Assembly (NCBI GenBank): GCA_003667245.1 | Contig: RCNN01000212.1 | Span: forward strand, 1 to 23,207 | Source: Heterostelium multicystogenum | Lineage: Eukaryota; Evosea; Eumycetozoa; Acytosteliales; Acytosteliaceae | Reading direction: 5' to 3' | DNA: 23,207 nt | Part shown: positions 10,940 to 20,695 of the stretch, piece after piece | Numbering within the stretch: the stretch's first letter is position 1 | Layout: every line of letters starts with the position of its first letter | Made by a program: the position numbers and the translations under genes | Notes under the pieces: model-generated | Databases searched by the model: none | What the model was told of the DNA's origin: nothing | What the model saw: the letters and a program-made list of their open reading frames with translations, nothing else

Positions 10940-13397
10940 ATGACAACTGTAATCAATAATAATCAAGATGATAGTATACAAGATGAATCAACTACCTCTG
11001 TGTCCGACTCTGCAGTACCTGCTGTTGTCAACAGCAGCAATCTAAATGATATGGTTGGCGAAGATACTACAACTGTTCAAATCAACAATGCTACTCCTCA
11101 GGACATAGAGATCAAAACAACTGATGATGATAAACTAAAGCTGGTGGAAAACGAAAAAGAAATAGAGTCGGAATTAAATAGATCTAATGATACTGCTGTA
11201 ATAGGCAGTGATGATACTACAGGTGTCTCAGAATCCAAAACAACACCGAATACATCGAATACCGATGAATATGGTTTGCCTATAACAGAAACATCCGACA
11301 CTAGCGGAATCAACAGCAGTAGCAGTAGCCGAAAGAACAGTGTGGAGCACGAAAGCATCAATCTGTCGCAACTAAAAGATAAACTACCGAATGTTAAACA
11401 TCTATTTGAACACTTCATTGTAGTAGGTCTTCCTAACACAAAGACACCGCCAAGAATCGGAATCATACACAAAACCCGAACTGCTCTTCTACTATCCATC
11501 TGACAAACCGTATGTACTTGTATCGTTTATACAACGACTTTCTCAATGACTTACCTTTCAATACAATAGAGTACCACCCAAGGCACATGAGTTCTGCTTC
11601 CCAAATGGAATATCCCCTATCTGATTAAACGTACACCCAGCTGTTCGTCTCTACATGAGCTACTTTATGGTCAACCATATTTGCAATCCTCCGAGTTCTT
11701 CTATACCTTTGTATTGACAGGCGAATCGCCGCTCTACGGTATCTGTGTGAGCAAACCAGAGTTGCTCAGTACCATTCCAAACTTCTTTCCAGATCAACCA
11801 CAGGTTTTTAGAAAAACGACCAACATATATCACTGCACCAAGAAGTAAGATCACCTATTGAACGAGTCTAATTTACACTATTGACACACTTTATATTAGG
11901 CTATTGTTTCTTATCGAAAGTACCATTATTCCATGTTCATTTTAATGCTTTAATGTATTTGTTGGCCCAGGATAGGCTTATTACAATTACACGTGAGTTA
12001 AGTTCAGCTATTGCAGACGACGAGAATTCAATTGAAAAATAGTAATCACTCAACCTCCACTACTACTACAACTGTTACTACTCCGACAAGCAACCATAAT
12101 TCCACCGATCATGTCAATGTTGCTGAACAGCAAAATCAAGAAAACAATGAGTCAACAGCATTAAATGAAAACACAGAAGACTCCAATCACCAAGCAAATC
12201 CACAAGATAACAACCAAACACATGACAATCAAAATAAGGAAGAATCACAGGTTGAAAAAGAAAAAGATTCAACTTCAATTGTCAACAGTCCGGACGGATC
12301 TTTTAACACCGACCAACAACACCAATGAATATAAACATTTAGTGGATAAAAAGAATCTATTGGATTTTTTGAAAATTCTATTCAACTTTATCAATGCCAG
12401 AACCAGGTGAGACATTAAACTATTCATTCCCAGGTGAGATTATAAAGCGACTATATACAATTCCAGTAAGTGATCTAATCTCCACATATTTTACATTGAA
12501 AAATAATTGAATAACTTACTCTTTTATATAGACTGGTAAAGATATAGATGAAGTATTTTTCCAAATCAATGTCTGAATGGGCCATCATTGGATTGTTTAT
12601 GAAATTGAATTTAGAAAATATTCTAAAGGTTCTTGGAGCTGTATTATTAGAACAACGTGTAGTATTTGTTTCGGACAATCTTTCATTAATATCATCGGCA
12701 TGGTAAGTAAAATCAAATTTAAAATCCAACTTTTTGATATTAATAAGCGGACAATACAGTTTTTTCAATGCAAGCGTTTATTTACCCATTCCTATGGCAA
12801 GGATTATTTGTACCTATTATTCCACAACCTTTGATCGATTATTTGGAGGCACCGTTCCATTTATAGCAGGAGCTCAGGTATTGAGAAAGAAAAACTTTGA
12901 CGGACTCATTGTAGATTTGAACAACGATAAAGTTATTTACAATAACTGTAACACGCCTCCCCCTCTCCCAGAGTTCAAAAAATTGTAAGCATACCAATCT
13001 TAAAGGTGGATTTCCATTTACTCATATTATTTTCATTTTTTTAGACAAAAGAATTTAAGTAGTGATCAAGTTATTTTGGTAACTGAAAAGAATCATAATC
13101 CAATCAAAAATACACCAACTCAAATTGAAGCCATTCATCGTATTTTCAACACAATACAACAGTATATTTGGTGGTTGGTCAAAAAAGATAGAAACCAGCT
13201 TTATGATTACTGAAGAGATTGCTGCCGATAGTCTCAAGATAGAAGAATTGAAAAACAAATTCCTAAGTACAGTATCAGTACACAACAAAAGTTTTGTCTC
13301 GATGCTACTGGATACACAACACTTTTCACATTTTCTTCACAACACCTTGGTTCCTCAATGCAAAGTACAACAGCCAAAGGAAGAGCAAACAAAATAA
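10940..13397 (+). CDS. DENN-domain protein (putative Rab GEF), six exons, several apparent frameshifts
   Basis: Exons 10940-11509, 11570-11844, 11900-12465, 12532-12702, 12760-12984 and 13045-13397, about 719 codons; introns 55-66 bp with GTATGT or GTAAG donors. After a Ser/Thr/Asn-rich N-terminus of about 150 residues come uDENN motifs (LFEHFIVVGLP, PELLFYYPSD), the core (YGQPYLQSSEFFYTFVLTGE, YCFLSKVPLFHVHF), the cDENN strand LLEQRVVFVSDNLSLISS, IYPFLWQGLFVPIIPQPLID and a dDENN-like tail (MLLDTQHFSHFL). DENN proteins usually activate Rab GTPases in membrane traffic. A Thr/Asn/Gln-rich insert of about 100 residues (12040-12325) sits inside the domain. Frames break near 11470, 11616, 11810, 12037, 12330, 12390, 12560, 12765, 12830 and 13183, mostly at homopolymers. 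Read-through of 11992-12015 fits better than an intron there. The DENN subfamily cannot be assigned. Confidence 0.85.
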
Positions 13398-13495
13398 AAC
13401 AAATAAAATATGTAAATATTAAAAAGAAGATTGTATCTAAATCTTTATTCATAATATATAATATATATAGTTGATTGTTTGATTGGTTGGATCGA

Positions 13496-14208
13496 TTAAT
13501 AATATTCTATCTTTGTGGACTGGATATAGGAAAGATCTGGGAATTTTTGTTCAATATAATCATTTCCTTCTTTAATGTACTGTTGTTCGTTTGGTCTACT
13601 ACCATAACCAGAATAGAATTGGAAAGTATTGGAGAATGCGTGAGAAATATATCCAAATGGTGCATATCCATATTTATCAAAATCTGGATTACTATAGTAG
13701 TTGATAAATATTTGTGTATTTCTATTACTACTTTATCTCCAACGATATCACCTGCAAATGCCAAAGTTGCAACAGTATTGGAAACTACTGGAGTATCAGC
13801 TGGAATGGAAATATTCCACTTGGCAGTAACGGATGGATCACTGTGTGTTTTTCCATATTAATATAGAAAAAAAGAACTATATATTTAATTATCACTTACC
13901 CATTTATACCCCATTGGGCAATCTTTCCATTTACGCGATAAATATAGTTATCATTATACTTTGGAAATGTTAGAATATATAGAAAGTTTGATTTAAAAAT
14001 TAAAATTAGAAACTTACATAACCAGCTTCACAAAGCTCAAAGAGACGATCTACACTATTTTGGTGCCCAAGTTCTATTGACAAAGACAGTGAAGTGTCCA
14101 GTGCTAGTCTTGAAAATCTATACCAAAATAGTCTGGAGCCTGTTTTGAGCTTACTGAGATTATGAACAGTAGTAATAATAAATAAGTTGAACTAATTCTA
14201 TTAATCAT
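13496..14208 (-). CDS. Secreted cyclophilin-like (PPIase-type) protein, three exons
   Basis: Read on the minus strand: exon 1 14208-14018, exon 2 13958-13900, exon 3 13840-13496; both introns are 59 bp with GTAAGT donors. About 197 residues. It starts MINRISSTYLLLLLFIISVS, a clear signal peptide. Cyclophilin-fold motifs follow: STGHFTVFVNRTWAP, VDRLFELCEAGYYNDNYIYR, AQWGINGDP, SIPADTPVVSNTVATLAFAG, GYAPFGYI, FYSGYGSRPNEQQ, EGNDYIEQKFPDLSYI. This resembles extended bacterial/algal secreted cyclophilins more than cytosolic CypA. The CypA Arg55 and Gln63 positions appear kept, but Phe60 and the Gln111/Phe113 pocket appear replaced (K; GDKVVIEI), so activity is doubtful. Frame changes occur near 14112 and 14066 in exon 1 and near 13692 in exon 3. 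It converges on the DENN gene with 98 bp between stops. Confidence 0.8.
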
Positions 14209-14857
14209 TTGTAATCAAATATTAATATTAATGTTAAATTATTAGAGATTGATGAAATGATCATTTTCTTAGCTATTTATATAGTTATACTGGATACTGT
14301 TTAGATCACAATATATCTTTGGAATTGACAAAAAGTATTCGAAAAAATATCTACTTTATTCTAAAATCATGATTTTTATGATTTTTGATGTTATATTTAA
14401 ACATATCCATGATTATCCTGCTAATTTGAAACACCGTCTATCATTGAAAAAGATCATTACTTTTCTTTTGATCTTAAATCACCTATTGATATCAAAGTTA
14501 GTTGTTCTAATCATCAGGAATTCGAAATGTTGGTTTCTCTACCGTATCACTTGAATTTGTGCGAGTATCTTTAGAGTTCATGAGAGAATAAGATATCACT
14601 TCAGATTGTTTTTAATAATCATTGTTTTAATGATTGTTTGGTTGTACAAGAGATCTTTATGTTGTCAATTTCAAATTTTAGACTATTGATCGTTTTTGTT
14701 TGAAACAATATTATATTTTTCTAAAGAATAATAAAGAAATTAAAAAGAATTTACTAAAAAAAGTCATCTGATCAAGGTCTCAATTAATTTGTATTAACAT
14801 ACGCGCTTTATATTACTCTTCTTTGATTCATCCAAATCAAAAACAAAGACAAAGAAA
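14209..14857. other. Spacer with a coding-like relic, between cyclophilin-like and ankyrin genes
   Basis: AT-rich divergent spacer that must hold both promoters. The only coding-like stretch is the relic at 14425-14574, listed separately. Other open stretches here are short, hydrophobic and AT-driven. No RNA gene or repeat stands out. Confidence 0.5.
14425..14574 (+). pseudogene. Unassigned coding-like relic
   Basis: One frame runs 49 codons to a TAG at 14572-14574, without a start codon. Its composition looks like real protein: ETPSIIEKDHYFSFDLKSPI, then VSCSNHQEFEMLVSLP and YHLNLCEYL. Immediately upstream the neighbouring frame reads FKHIHDYPANL, so one frameshift could join them. I recognise no family. 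It may be the remnant of a dictyostelid F-box, FNIP or ankyrin-type gene, or chance. Confidence 0.3.
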
Positions 14858-15961
14858 ATGTCCATATCATCTACTTCTACTACTACTACTACAATTCTTT
14901 TTATGAAATTATTAGGATCAATTATTTAAGAGATAATATTTTTAAGGAAATATCAAAGATACATCGATCTTTGAAAGTAACAGCTCAAAAATGGGACAAT
15001 CTTCGACCGAGAATTATGTTCCAATATCGATACTTTGAGCAATTGATATCGAATCTATCTCACCTAATGAATAATCTTAAAGGCGAACAGCTCAATTCTA
15101 ATCTAAGTTCGATTGCATTATATTTACCTGTGTTCCAAGATGCTGTTGAGACTGGTTACTTCGATTTGGCATATGAAATATTCAAGAAACTTCGGCAGAA
15201 TCAATTCTACTTCCTTATTCAGATGCGTAAGGTACACAGAGATCTCGTAAACAATGCTTGCAAAAGACAAAATTTCGAGATTCTAAAGTTCTTACATCAA
15301 TGTATTCCGTGTAAAGAATGGAGTGAACAGAGTTTGTTGTGGGCCACAAAGAGTGGTAACGTAGAAATTGTCAGATTTATTCTTGATAATATCACTTGCA
15401 ACCTGTACATATCTAGTAAGCTCACCATGGCAGCAGAGCTGGGTCATTATGAAGTGGTCAAGTTGTTTGTCGAAAGATTTGCATCAAAAGAATACTTGGC
15501 CACAAGTGCAGCATTGCTTGAAGCTGCAATAAATGGACACTACAACGTTGTGCTCTATCTTTTCGAAAATGTCAACATCGACTTCATTCAGGAGGGTGCA
15601 TACCTCTCATCACTCAAGAGGGAACACTATGAAGTATTCAAACTTCTCTATCTCAAAAGAAAAATGGAATTGTCTCCGAATGTAATCAGAATCATTGTTG
15701 ATACTCAGTTGGAAGAAATGATTCAATTTATGTATGATAACAAATTAGTCGAAGACAGTGATCCGTTCCAATACTATCGATCAGACAAATACTTCAAAGC
15801 AATCGAGCTCAAACAATATAAACATGCTAAAGATCTTCATTAAAGAGAGTACAAATGTATGCTATGAATCTTTAATGTTGAAAGCATTGGCACTATCTAG
15901 AAAGAGTATGTTTGATTACATTTATCAACAAAGGAATAATTCCAACAAAAAGTCATCATAA
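14858..15961 (+). CDS. Dictyostelid ankyrin-type repeat protein
   Basis: About 367 residues if two one-base breaks are accepted. The start MSISSTSTTTTTILF (14858) shifts frame at the T5 run 14898-14902 into YEIIRINYLRDNIFKEI, the N-terminal helix typical of this large dictyostelid family. The body holds degenerate ankyrin repeats: SLLWATKSGNVEIVRFILDN, TMAAELGHYEVVKLFVERF, ALLEAAINGHYNVVLYLFEN and KREHYEVFKLLYLK. At the 3' end the frame stops at 15841-15843, but the next frame continues MLKIFIKESTNVCYESLMLK to the TAA at 15959-15961. Ankyrin repeats bind proteins; no partner or enzymatic domain is visible. No introns are seen. Confidence 0.75.
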
Positions 15962-16131
15962 AAGAACTACAGAATATAGAGTAAAGATCAAATCTATTCT
16001 TCACAAGCTTTATAAAGATGAAATTGTTTAATTTTGATGAGGATAACAATAAAATTCTTTGTTTAGTAATATACAAACCATTTATTTGGTTTTTAAAACA
16101 AATACAAAATAAAGAAGGAAAAATTCATAGA

Positions 16132-16204
16132 GGTCGATTAGCTCAGTTGGAAGAGCGGCAGCCTTCTAAGCTGCAGGTCGTGGGTTCGAGCCCCACATTG
16201 ATCG
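16132..16204 (+). tRNA. tRNA-Arg (anticodon UCU)
   Basis: A 73-nt cloverleaf without intron. The acceptor stem GGTCGAT pairs with ATTGATC (two G-U pairs); D stem GCTC/GAGC; anticodon stem GCAGC/GCTGC with loop CTTCTAA and anticodon TCT at 16165-16167; variable loop AGGTC; T stem GTGGG/CCCAC with loop TTCGAGC; discriminator G16204. CCA is not encoded, as in eukaryotes. It would decode AGA, a major arginine codon in AT-rich genomes. Confidence 0.95.
16139..16193 (+). promoter_or_regulatory. Internal RNA polymerase III promoter (A box and B box)
   Basis: A box TAGCTCAGTTGG at 16139-16150 and B box GGTTCGAGCCC at 16183-16193, both inside the tRNA. These recruit TFIIIC and TFIIIB and are the likely landmark for the nearby retroelement insertions. 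Confidence 0.85.
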
Positions 16205-16211
16205 GATCTTC

Positions 16212-16216
16212 TTTTT
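16212..16216 (+). terminator. RNA polymerase III terminator (T5)
   Basis: A run of five T begins eight bases after the tRNA discriminator base, the usual Pol III stop. Further T5 runs in the following repeats (to 16248) could act as backups. Confidence 0.75.
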
Positions 16217-16221
16217 ATTTT

Positions 16222-16248
16222 CACATTTTTCACATTTTTCACATTTTT
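16222..16248 (+). repeat. Three tandem copies of CACATTTTT
   Basis: Perfect 9-bp units at 16222-16230, 16231-16239 and 16240-16248 fill the space between the tRNA terminator and the retroelement. The right flank of the element (22232 onward) begins tttcacatt, which resembles this motif, so the element may have entered this small array. Confidence 0.8.
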
Positions 16249-16253
16249 CTTTT

Positions 16254-16636
16254 TGTAAAGTGTATTATCTATTATAGAATAGTACTCTTTAACAAAAGAT
16301 TGATGAGAGTGATAAAGTAGAAAAGCTTGGTTATGATATTAATAATCTTATAACAATGAATAGAATATAATATTTATTTAATTATCTTTAAGTACATACC
16401 TTGGTTATGATATTAATAATCTTATAACAATGAATAGAATATAATATCTGTAACCAAGGATTTCATCGGGTATTTATACTTATTGTTTTCCGGTCGGTTG
16501 TCTCGCTGAGTCATCGATCCATCCTGGTAAACAATCGGTTTGGACATCATTGCGGTTCGGAGGCAATCTGGACTGTCACTGGGGCTTCTATGGAATTTCC
16601 ACGAGTTCTCTATGGAATTTCCATGACTTTTCTACA
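16254..16636 (-). repeat. LTR (3' LTR of the element)
   Basis: 383 bp, matching 21850-22231 except for one substitution (g at 16392 versus a) and one extra c in ggggcttc near 16585. On the plus strand it starts tgtaaagtg and ends ttttctaca. It contains a 48-bp direct repeat and the duplicated tctatggaatttcca motif (16587-16601, 16609-16623). Confidence 0.95.
16326..16447. repeat. 48-bp direct repeat within the LTR, with inverted arms
   Basis: A 48-bp unit beginning cttggttatgatattaataa occurs at 16326-16373 and 16400-16447, identical and 74 bp apart, and again in the other LTR at 21922-21969 and 21996-22043. The second unit begins within ccttggtta (16399-16407), answered by taaccaagg at 16451-16459, which could form a 9-bp stem in the LTR transcript. 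Confidence 0.9.
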
Positions 16637-16650
16637 CATCCCTCACCAGG
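16637..16650 (-). other. Probable polypurine tract
   Basis: On the minus strand the sequence just before the 3' LTR reads CCTGGTGAGGGATG and then the LTR start TGTAG. The purine-rich GGTGAGGGATG fits a plus-strand primer site. Confidence 0.65.
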
Positions 16651-16680
16651 ATGTAAATACACGTGTTGAGATAATAAATA

Positions 16681-16730
16681 AATTGAGTTGAAGTTGAAAT
16701 AATATAAATTGAGTTGAAGTTGAATAATAT
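16681..16730. repeat. Short tandem repeat in the element's 3' untranslated region
   Basis: Two near-identical units starting aattgagttgaagttgaa lie at 16681-16705 and 16707-16730, differing by one A; a partial gttgaagttgaa follows at about 16758-16769. The 16651-16803 segment is otherwise non-coding. Confidence 0.75.
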
Positions 16731-16803
16731 AAAATGAAGTTGGAGTTCATGTTGCGTGTTGAAGTTGAATTTTGAGAAATTTTGTGAAAATGATCAATCG
16801 TAC

Positions 16804-19800
16804 TTATTTTTTTTGTTGTTTGTTGTAGTTGTATGCAGTTATTTTAGATGGTGATACTTCGTTTAATAGTTTATGTGGAACCCATTCGTTATGATCGTTA
16901 TCTAGACCAACATAGCTAACTAAGTATTCTAGTCTAGATCCTTTACCATAAGTTCTGGTGCGATCAGTGATGATAGTATCGACATCGGAGAGAATAGGTT
17001 TATCTGGTACTTCACCAATAAATAACTTTAGATCACCGGTATGTACTTTACGTAGATTCTTCTTTTTGTTGTTAATCTCGATCGTGTAGTTGATATCCGA
17101 CGATTTTTTGAACGATTTTGAATGGTCCACACCAATGTAGTCTTGTTTTCTTATCATCATCTGTGTTGGACTTGTGAGTGTCTAATCGTGATCTCTTTAC
17201 TAATACCCAGTCTCCTACATTATAATTAACAGTGACTCGATCGTTATTATAATTCTTAGACATGTTGATTTGGTAATCTAACAGATTAGTTTTAGCAGCG
17301 GCACGATATAGGTCTTGAGATTCTTTGTAGTCTTTGAATGATGTGTTGTGAGCATTCCATGGCAGTTTAATCTCGTATCCATATACGATTTGGTTTGGCG
17401 AGAATTGAGTGGCACGAGATACATTATTGTTGATGGTAGCTTCCAAGAGACGGATGTCTCTGGCCCAGTTGTCTTTGTTTTCGACGGATTTGCGAAGATG
17501 GTCAATGATTGTTCTGTTGACACGTTCAGTTTGTCCATCTGCTTGAGGTCTTCCTGGCTGGGTCATGTTGAGAGTGGTTCCGAGTGAACGCATAGTTGAT
17601 TGCCATAGATTCGAAGTGAACTTGGGGTCCATATCAGATACAATGGATCTTGGTGTACCATATACAGCAACTATTTCACGGGCGAACCAATCGCCAACAG
17701 TCTTGGAATCGATTGATTTGTTACATGGGAATAGTCTCACCATTTTGGACATTCTATCTACGACTACCAATAAATTGTCTTCGCCAGTGGATGCCTTCGG
17801 TAGAGTTAGAAAGTCCATTGTGATATCAAGCCATGGTCGTTCGGGTGTTGGTAGCGGACATAGTAATCCAGCTTTGGTTCTTTGAATAGAGTTCTTCTGA
17901 CAATTCTGGCAATTGGAAATGAAGGATCTTATTGATTTAAACATGTTATGCCAAACATATGCTTTTGATACCTTGTCGAACGTTCTATTGATGCCAATGT
18001 GGCTTGAGTACCGAACGGAGTGTGCTTCTCTTAGAATGATATCAATGTGTTTCTTGTCAACGATGACTAATCTCATATCATCGTCTTGGAGCCAATACCA
18101 TAGGTTCTCTTGTTTGAATACGTCTTGTCGAGCGGTTAATCCTTTGAACCATTCCGATATGACCTTATCATCGATGGTGTCGTATGATCTTCTTATGTCA
18201 TCGAGTAAGTCGGAATCCCATGGTGTTGTGAACGAAGGAGTTCTTGATAGATAATCGGCTAAAGTGTTGTCGGTACCCGGAATGTAAGATACTCTGAAGT
18301 TGAATCTACTTAGCAATTCATACCATCTAACAATTCTTGGATTATCACAATCTAGATTTCCTTTGTATAGGAGGTTTTTGTGGTCACTGTATACCACAAA
18401 TGGTTTATCTTGTAGATAATAGCGATACCTTGTGAGTGCATGTATGATGGCTAGCATCTCACGCTCTTTAGTATGATAGTTTCTCTGTGCGGAATCAAAC
18501 TTTCTAGAGTCATAGAGTATCGGTCTTAGTTTTCCATCTACGTCATGTTGAGCAAGTGTTAGACCGGTGCCATAATCGGAGGCGTCGACGAACAAGTGGA
18601 ACATTTTGTCTGGTCGTGGAGCCATAAGGACCTTGGCACTACACATCTCACGCTTGATATCATTGAAATCGGCGATGTGTTGATCGGTCAATGTGATCTT
18701 CTTTGATCTAGACGCGGTAAGATCAGTTAGTCTAGCAAGCTGAGGTCCCATATTTTGTAGATGGTGTCTATAGAAGTTAACGGCACCAATGAAACCTCTA
18801 AGTTGCTTTACTGTCTGTGGAACTGGCATATTTTCAATTGCTTTGATCTTATCGTGCTTTGGTTGGATGCCTTTAGCGGAAATTAGATGACCGGCATACT
18901 CAACCATGGTCTTAAATAGTCTACACTTGGACTTTGCGATGAATACTTTGTGTTCCTCAAGGAGTTTGAATACTTGCTTGAGGTGCTCTTGATGTTCCTC
19001 AACGGTCTTCGAGTAGATGAGGATATCATCGACGTAGAGTTGGACGAATCCTTTCTTTATTAATGGATTCAGTATATGTCTCAGCCATCTATTGAAGAAT
19101 GCGGGAGAGTTCTTTAGACCGAAGGAAGGTCTAGTATACATATACAGTTTGCCATTGGCAGCGAAGGTGGTGTATTTTCTTGAATCTTTGTCAAGTAGTA
19201 ACTGGAAGAATCCACTCTTTGCATCCAAGACGGAAAAGATGATGGCACCATGAATTTGGTTGAGTATCTCGTCTATTCTGGACATAGGATACGCATAGTC
19301 AACCGTGAGATCGTTGATCTTGGTGAAGTCGATGACCATTCTTTCCTTGGAAGTTCCTCGATTAGCGATAAAGGGTGGTGAGCACCAAGGAGTGTTGATA
19401 GGTGCAGGCACAATGACACCTATTTTCAAGAGTTTCTCTACTTCTTGGTTGATCTTCTTGTTTTCTTCTTCGGATCTTCTGCCATAGCTTAATTTTACTG
19501 GTACAGAGTTTGGTACTATTTCAATCTTCATGTTGAATTGTCCTCTGTCTGGTGGTTTGGAATCTGGAAGTTGGTCGACTAGCAAGTCGGAGTACATTTC
19601 CATCATTACTTGTGCTAGTGCTTCCAGTTCTGCGTTCGATTCTGAGATCTGTGTCTCCTCATCATCGTCTTCTTCATATTGATTGTTGAAGTGAATCGGA
19701 TGAGCATGCTCGATGATTTCATCCCCCTCCGGAGATGATGACGTCTCATCATCGGCGGCAACAGTTGCATCTATAGTGTCTGTTGTAATTGAATCGATAC

Positions 19801-20695
19801 TTGTGTTGGAACTGCTTTCATCATTCTCATCTGTGCGAATTTCCAACGGTTGTGTATCCTTGTTTCCATCTTTAGTGGAGTGTGATACTTGCTCTGTCCC
19901 ATCTTTTGCAGGATCAGTAGCGACCGGATAAGCGTCCATGGTAACGGTACCGGTTGGTTTGGAGGTGGCGATAGCTGCTATATCTCTTGGTCTAAGGCTC
20001 TCCATATTGATTTTATCCAGGTTGATCAGTAGAGGATTAGTTTTTCCTTCCGTGAACTTGTTATTGTTTGAGATCACGGACACTTTGGCTAGAGCTACGG
20101 ATTTCTTGAACCGGACGGGTAACTTTAAGTGTGGTTCTTTGGTGAACAGCTGCGCAACTGGTTGGATCTTTCCAAAGACATTGTTACCAAGTATAATTTT
20201 ATAATCATTGTCATAAACGAAGAAAGGTGCCTTTAGATTGATAGATACCTCTTCGTTTTCCACGATGCCATTTAGTGTGAAGTTGAGGTGGACAAATGAT
20301 TTAACAACGTATGTCTTGGTGGATGCCACTGGTTTAATAACTTGGTGACATACGTGTTCTTTCAGGCCGAGCTTCTCTACGACTGCTGGATCTATAAGGG
20401 AGACCTGAGATCCCAGATCCATTAAAGCTCTGAATGTTTCCTCATCGGCAGTCATATCGATGAAGAAGCCAGCGTTTTTCCAAACGAGACCATTAATTCT
20501 CACCGCCTTTGGCTGGTGATCTGTTTTGGCCTTGGCTTTTGAAGGAGCGTCCGCGGTTACTCCCCGAGTTTGTGCCATGGCTGTAATTGTTCTTTCCATC
20601 TTGTTTCTTGATTTGACTGGAATCTTTGTTCTGTTCCTTATGGAATTGGTTTTGACTGCGGTTTTGAAATCTGGTTGATTCGCGAGTGGGTTGTG
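16804..20695 (-). CDS. pol: Pol polyprotein: protease, reverse transcriptase, RNase H, integrase, chromodomain
   Basis: Open from after a TAG at 20698-20696; the first ATG is at 20599. Counting residues from 20599: retropepsin-like MDLGSQVSLID with Asp61; RT with YVDD (522-525); RNase H with LFVDASDYG (Asp672), EREMLAII and YSDHKNLL; integrase with an H-H-C-C zinc motif (AHSVRYSSH, CQNCQ) and catalytic Asp929, Asp989 and Glu1025, a D-D35-E spacing; GPY/F module CGPFKIVQ. The long frame stops at 17072, but the next frame continues to TAA at 16804-16806 with a chromodomain (EYLVSYVGLDNDHNEWVP). One base in the run at 17104-17109 explains the break. The frame overlaps the gag end by about 200 nt at +1 relative to gag. 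All motifs except the protease D-L-G look intact. Confidence 0.93.
16852..16989 (-). other. Chromodomain at the integrase C-terminus
   Basis: LSDVDTII, then LEYLVSYVGLDNDHNEWVP and HKLL match the core of chromodomains (xEYLVKWxGY...NTWEPxxNL). The first cage aromatic is not evident and the usual KWKG Trp is Tyr (SYVG), as in the cage-poor chromodomains of some chromoviruses. In those elements the domain helps direct integration to chromatin. Confidence 0.75.

Noticed and set aside
11992..12015. Possible intron (gtgagt...cag) in the DENN gene
   Set aside because: Only 24 bp, and reading through gives RELSSAIADDENSIEK in frame with the upstream exon.
13475..13861. 128-codon plus-strand open frame
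   Set aside because: It is antisense to the cyclophilin-like gene, whose exons, splice sites and motifs are far better supported.
14369..14554. 61-codon hydrophobic open frame as a membrane protein
   Set aside because: Its hydrophobic residues come from AT-rich codons, and the overlapping frame from 14425 looks more protein-like.
16018..16320. 100-codon open frame across the tRNA-Arg gene
   Set aside because: It runs through a perfect tRNA and a Pol III terminator and has no coding character outside it.
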